Virus record (IMG/VR): IMGVR_UViG_3300025849_000254 | Location: 1-22,175 of that record | From: a virus | Direction: 5' to 3' (one strand) | DNA: 22,175 nucleotides | In this document: positions 20,801-22,175 of the stretch, in pieces | How positions within the stretch are numbered: the stretch's first letter is position 1 | How the letters are laid out: every line of letters begins with the position of its first letter | Made by a program: the position numbers and the translations under genes | Notes under the pieces: generated by a model | Database searches by the model: none | Seen by the model: only the letters and a program-made list of their open reading frames with translations | What the model was told of the DNA's origin: nothing

Positions 20801-22039
20801 TTAACCGAAAGACATGCCAATAGAACTGCTGCTGCCTTTGCTGCTTGCTGTTGCAGTGCTGAGATTATTAGGCGCACCCACAACGCTGTTGTAGAAATTC
20901 AGGGAGTTGTATGGAGCCATGCCCTGTTGGTACTGATTACCAAGCAGTTGCTGATCGTATGCGCGTTGCTGATCACCAGCGCCCGCCGCCATGCCGATGC
21001 CTGTGTTCATCATTCCTTGACCCGCCTGCATGTTACTCACGCCCTGCGCTCCAAGGTTCTGAGCCATACCGGCACCGAACTGTTGGTTCTGCAAGTTGGT
21101 GTTGAAAGCATTTGCACCAACACCTGTACCGAACTGCCGCGCTGAGTTGTATGCGCCTTGATTTCCCATAGCCGCCTGCTGGCTTCGACCAAGGTTGCCT
21201 TGTAACTGTGAGGCACCGATATTGTACCCCTGGCTCTGCGCTGAATTTTGAGCGCCTGCATTAAACTGGTTAGTACCTTGAGAAAGCTGCGCGTTTTGTG
21301 TGGCCCTACCGGCCTCAATACCAAGACCTTGATTGTAAGCGTTGCCTCTAATAGAAGCTGAAGCGTCAGCAATTCTGTCTGCCGCCCTCTGTCCCGCACC
21401 GAAGTCCAGTTTTTGCTTCATCGAAGAACCCATGTTGCCGCCACCGATAGCCGCAGATGCGTTGCCAGTCAGTTCGTTTTCCCGAAGGTTACGAGTGATG
21501 TCTCTGCTTACGGCGTCAACCTGCCCATCAATAACAGAGTTATTCATGTAGCTGTTAAGGTTGCCGGTGTTGATTCCCTGGTTCTGCGCCATGCCGCTTT
21601 GAGCAGCCATGCCACCCATTCGCCCAGCCATATTATAATCAGCGCCGCCGCCCTGGGCAGCGTTCACATTCATCGTGCCGCCCGCGTACTGGTTACCAGT
21701 TCCCAACGCCGTCCCAATGCCTTGGCCCGCGTTACCGCCCATTGCCTGACCCGCGTAATTCATCGCAGCACCAGAGCCTTGGGTCAGACCGCTGCCTTGC
21801 GCCATCAAATTAGCGCCAGCGCCCGCCTGCATTTGGCCGCCTTGGTTTGCCATGCCCATTGCATTTAGTTGCGTTTGGTTTAGACCAGCAACGCCCTCAA
21901 CGGGCATACCGCCTTGGTTGTTTAGCGCCCGTGCCTGGTTCCGTATATCGGCTAAGTACGGAGCCTGTGCGCGATCAACATATGTGTTCGCGCTGCTATT
22001 AGATGAACTTTTGCTTTTTGAACCTGAAAAACCAAACAT
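20801..22039 (-). CDS. Gly/Ala/Asn/Gln-rich virion protein
   Basis: A 412-residue low-complexity protein (Gly, Ala, Asn, Gln and Met dominate) with a Ser-rich head (GSKSKSSSNSSANTYVD) and tail (SSKGSSSSIGMSFG). Many degenerate repeats of the form QGxxxxGQ/NAGQG run through it. A more ordered central part (about 165-235: VIDGQVDAVSRDITRNLREN, then NMGSSMKQKLDFGAGQRAA) resembles proteins of marine podoviruses placed among tail or internal virion genes. No charge-rich or enzyme motif. It probably forms an extended or helical element of the tail tube or ejection apparatus. The ATG has AGGAAA 9 bases upstream. Confidence 0.75.
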   Translation of the reverse strand: MFGFSGSKSKSSSNSSANTYVDRAQAPYLADIRNQARALNNQGGMPVEGVAGLNQTQLNAMGMANQGGQMQAGAGANLMAQGSGLTQGSGAAMNYAGQAMGGNAGQGIGTALGTGNQYAGGTMNVNAAQGGGADYNMAGRMGGMAAQSGMAQNQGINTGNLNSYMNNSVIDGQVDAVSRDITRNLRENELTGNASAAIGGGNMGSSMKQKLDFGAGQRAADRIADASASIRGNAYNQGLGIEAGRATQNAQLSQGTNQFNAGAQNSAQSQGYNIGASQLQGNLGRSQQAAMGNQGAYNSARQFGTGVGANAFNTNLQNQQFGAGMAQNLGAQGVSNMQAGQGMMNTGIGMAAGAGDQQRAYDQQLLGNQYQQGMAPYNSLNFYNSVVGAPNNLSTATASSKGSSSSIGMSFG

Positions 22040-22051
22040 GATAATTGTTTC

Positions 22052-22175
22052 CTATGCTATTTTTACCCAACCGCCGGTGTCGTAGTAATAAAGACCACGG
22101 CCATTGTTTGGATTCCAAGATGTGCCATCTGCAAATACGATTTGCCCAATCTGCGGCTTCGTAGGTGCGGCTGTT
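22052..22175 (-). CDS. C-terminus of a virion protein (cut by window edge)
   Basis: The last 40 codons of a gene that begins beyond the right edge. The visible end, PQIGQIVFADGTSWNPNNGR followed by GLYYYDTGGWVKI and the stop, has the Gly/Trp/Tyr beta-rich ending seen in phage tail-fibre or virion surface proteins. It lies 12 bases before the next ATG in the same operon. What precedes it is unknown. Confidence 0.7.
   Translation of the reverse strand, partial: TAAPTKPQIGQIVFADGTSWNPNNGRGLYYYDTGGWVKIA

Noticed and set aside
21413-21868. 151-residue plus-strand frame
   Set aside because: It is antisense to the low-complexity virion gene, whose skewed codons keep opposite frames open.

Overview
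This window is a segment of a temperate, probably podovirus-like, tailed-phage genome from a proteobacterial host. An aquatic gammaproteobacterium would fit but is only a guess. It holds small and large terminase genes, a full phage replication set, a tyrosine integrase, and a run of virion genes resembling DNA-ejection (internal virion) proteins. It is cut inside a gene at both ends: the large terminase runs off the left edge and a virion protein runs off the right. Read as a circle, the right-hand virion genes would follow on from the capsid genes expected beyond the left edge.

Layout. 1-1217 (minus): small terminase, two small genes, large terminase. 1393-1857 (plus): a lone gene for a small protein with a C-terminal membrane segment and its own extended -10 promoter. 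1858-2556: about 700 bp with no gene, between converging genes, carrying two unrelated repeat systems (reiterated GCACAGG and four TTCC/GGAA dyads phased every 19-20 bp). It is the best candidate for an origin, partition or packaging locus. 2557-7234 (minus): a tight early operon with a Cro/YdaS-like regulator, a small protein, a primase-helicase, a zinc-ribbon protein, a dATP/dGTP diphosphohydrolase-like protein and small accessory genes, punctuated by two UUCG-loop terminators. 7235-7357: divergent control region with a long-spaced palindrome containing back-to-back TTGACA boxes. 7358-13107 (plus): DUF2800 RecB/Cas4-like nuclease, DUF2815 ssDNA-binding-like protein, a small basic protein behind an intrinsic terminator, family A DNA polymerase with 3'-5' exonuclease, VRR-NUC nuclease, SNF2-type helicase, and an excisionase-like HTH protein. 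13104-14126 (minus): integrase. 14127-14382: attP. 14383-22175 (minus): virion proteins.

The attP core matches the conserved start of bacterial dusA (Ser-Val-Ala-Pro-Met-Met). The phage supplies an in-frame start codon and ribosome binding site just upstream, so integration would give dusA a new 5' end. Because phage genes flank the core on both sides, this is the unintegrated genome, not a prophage in a chromosome.

The last complete gene before attP encodes an 846-residue multi-domain virion-associated protein. Its N-terminus carries ADP-ribosyltransferase motifs of the polyvalent-protein class, which suggests an effector delivered with the DNA. No recognisable CI-type repressor or lysis gene lies in the window; the YdaS/Cro-like protein is the only obvious transcription regulator.
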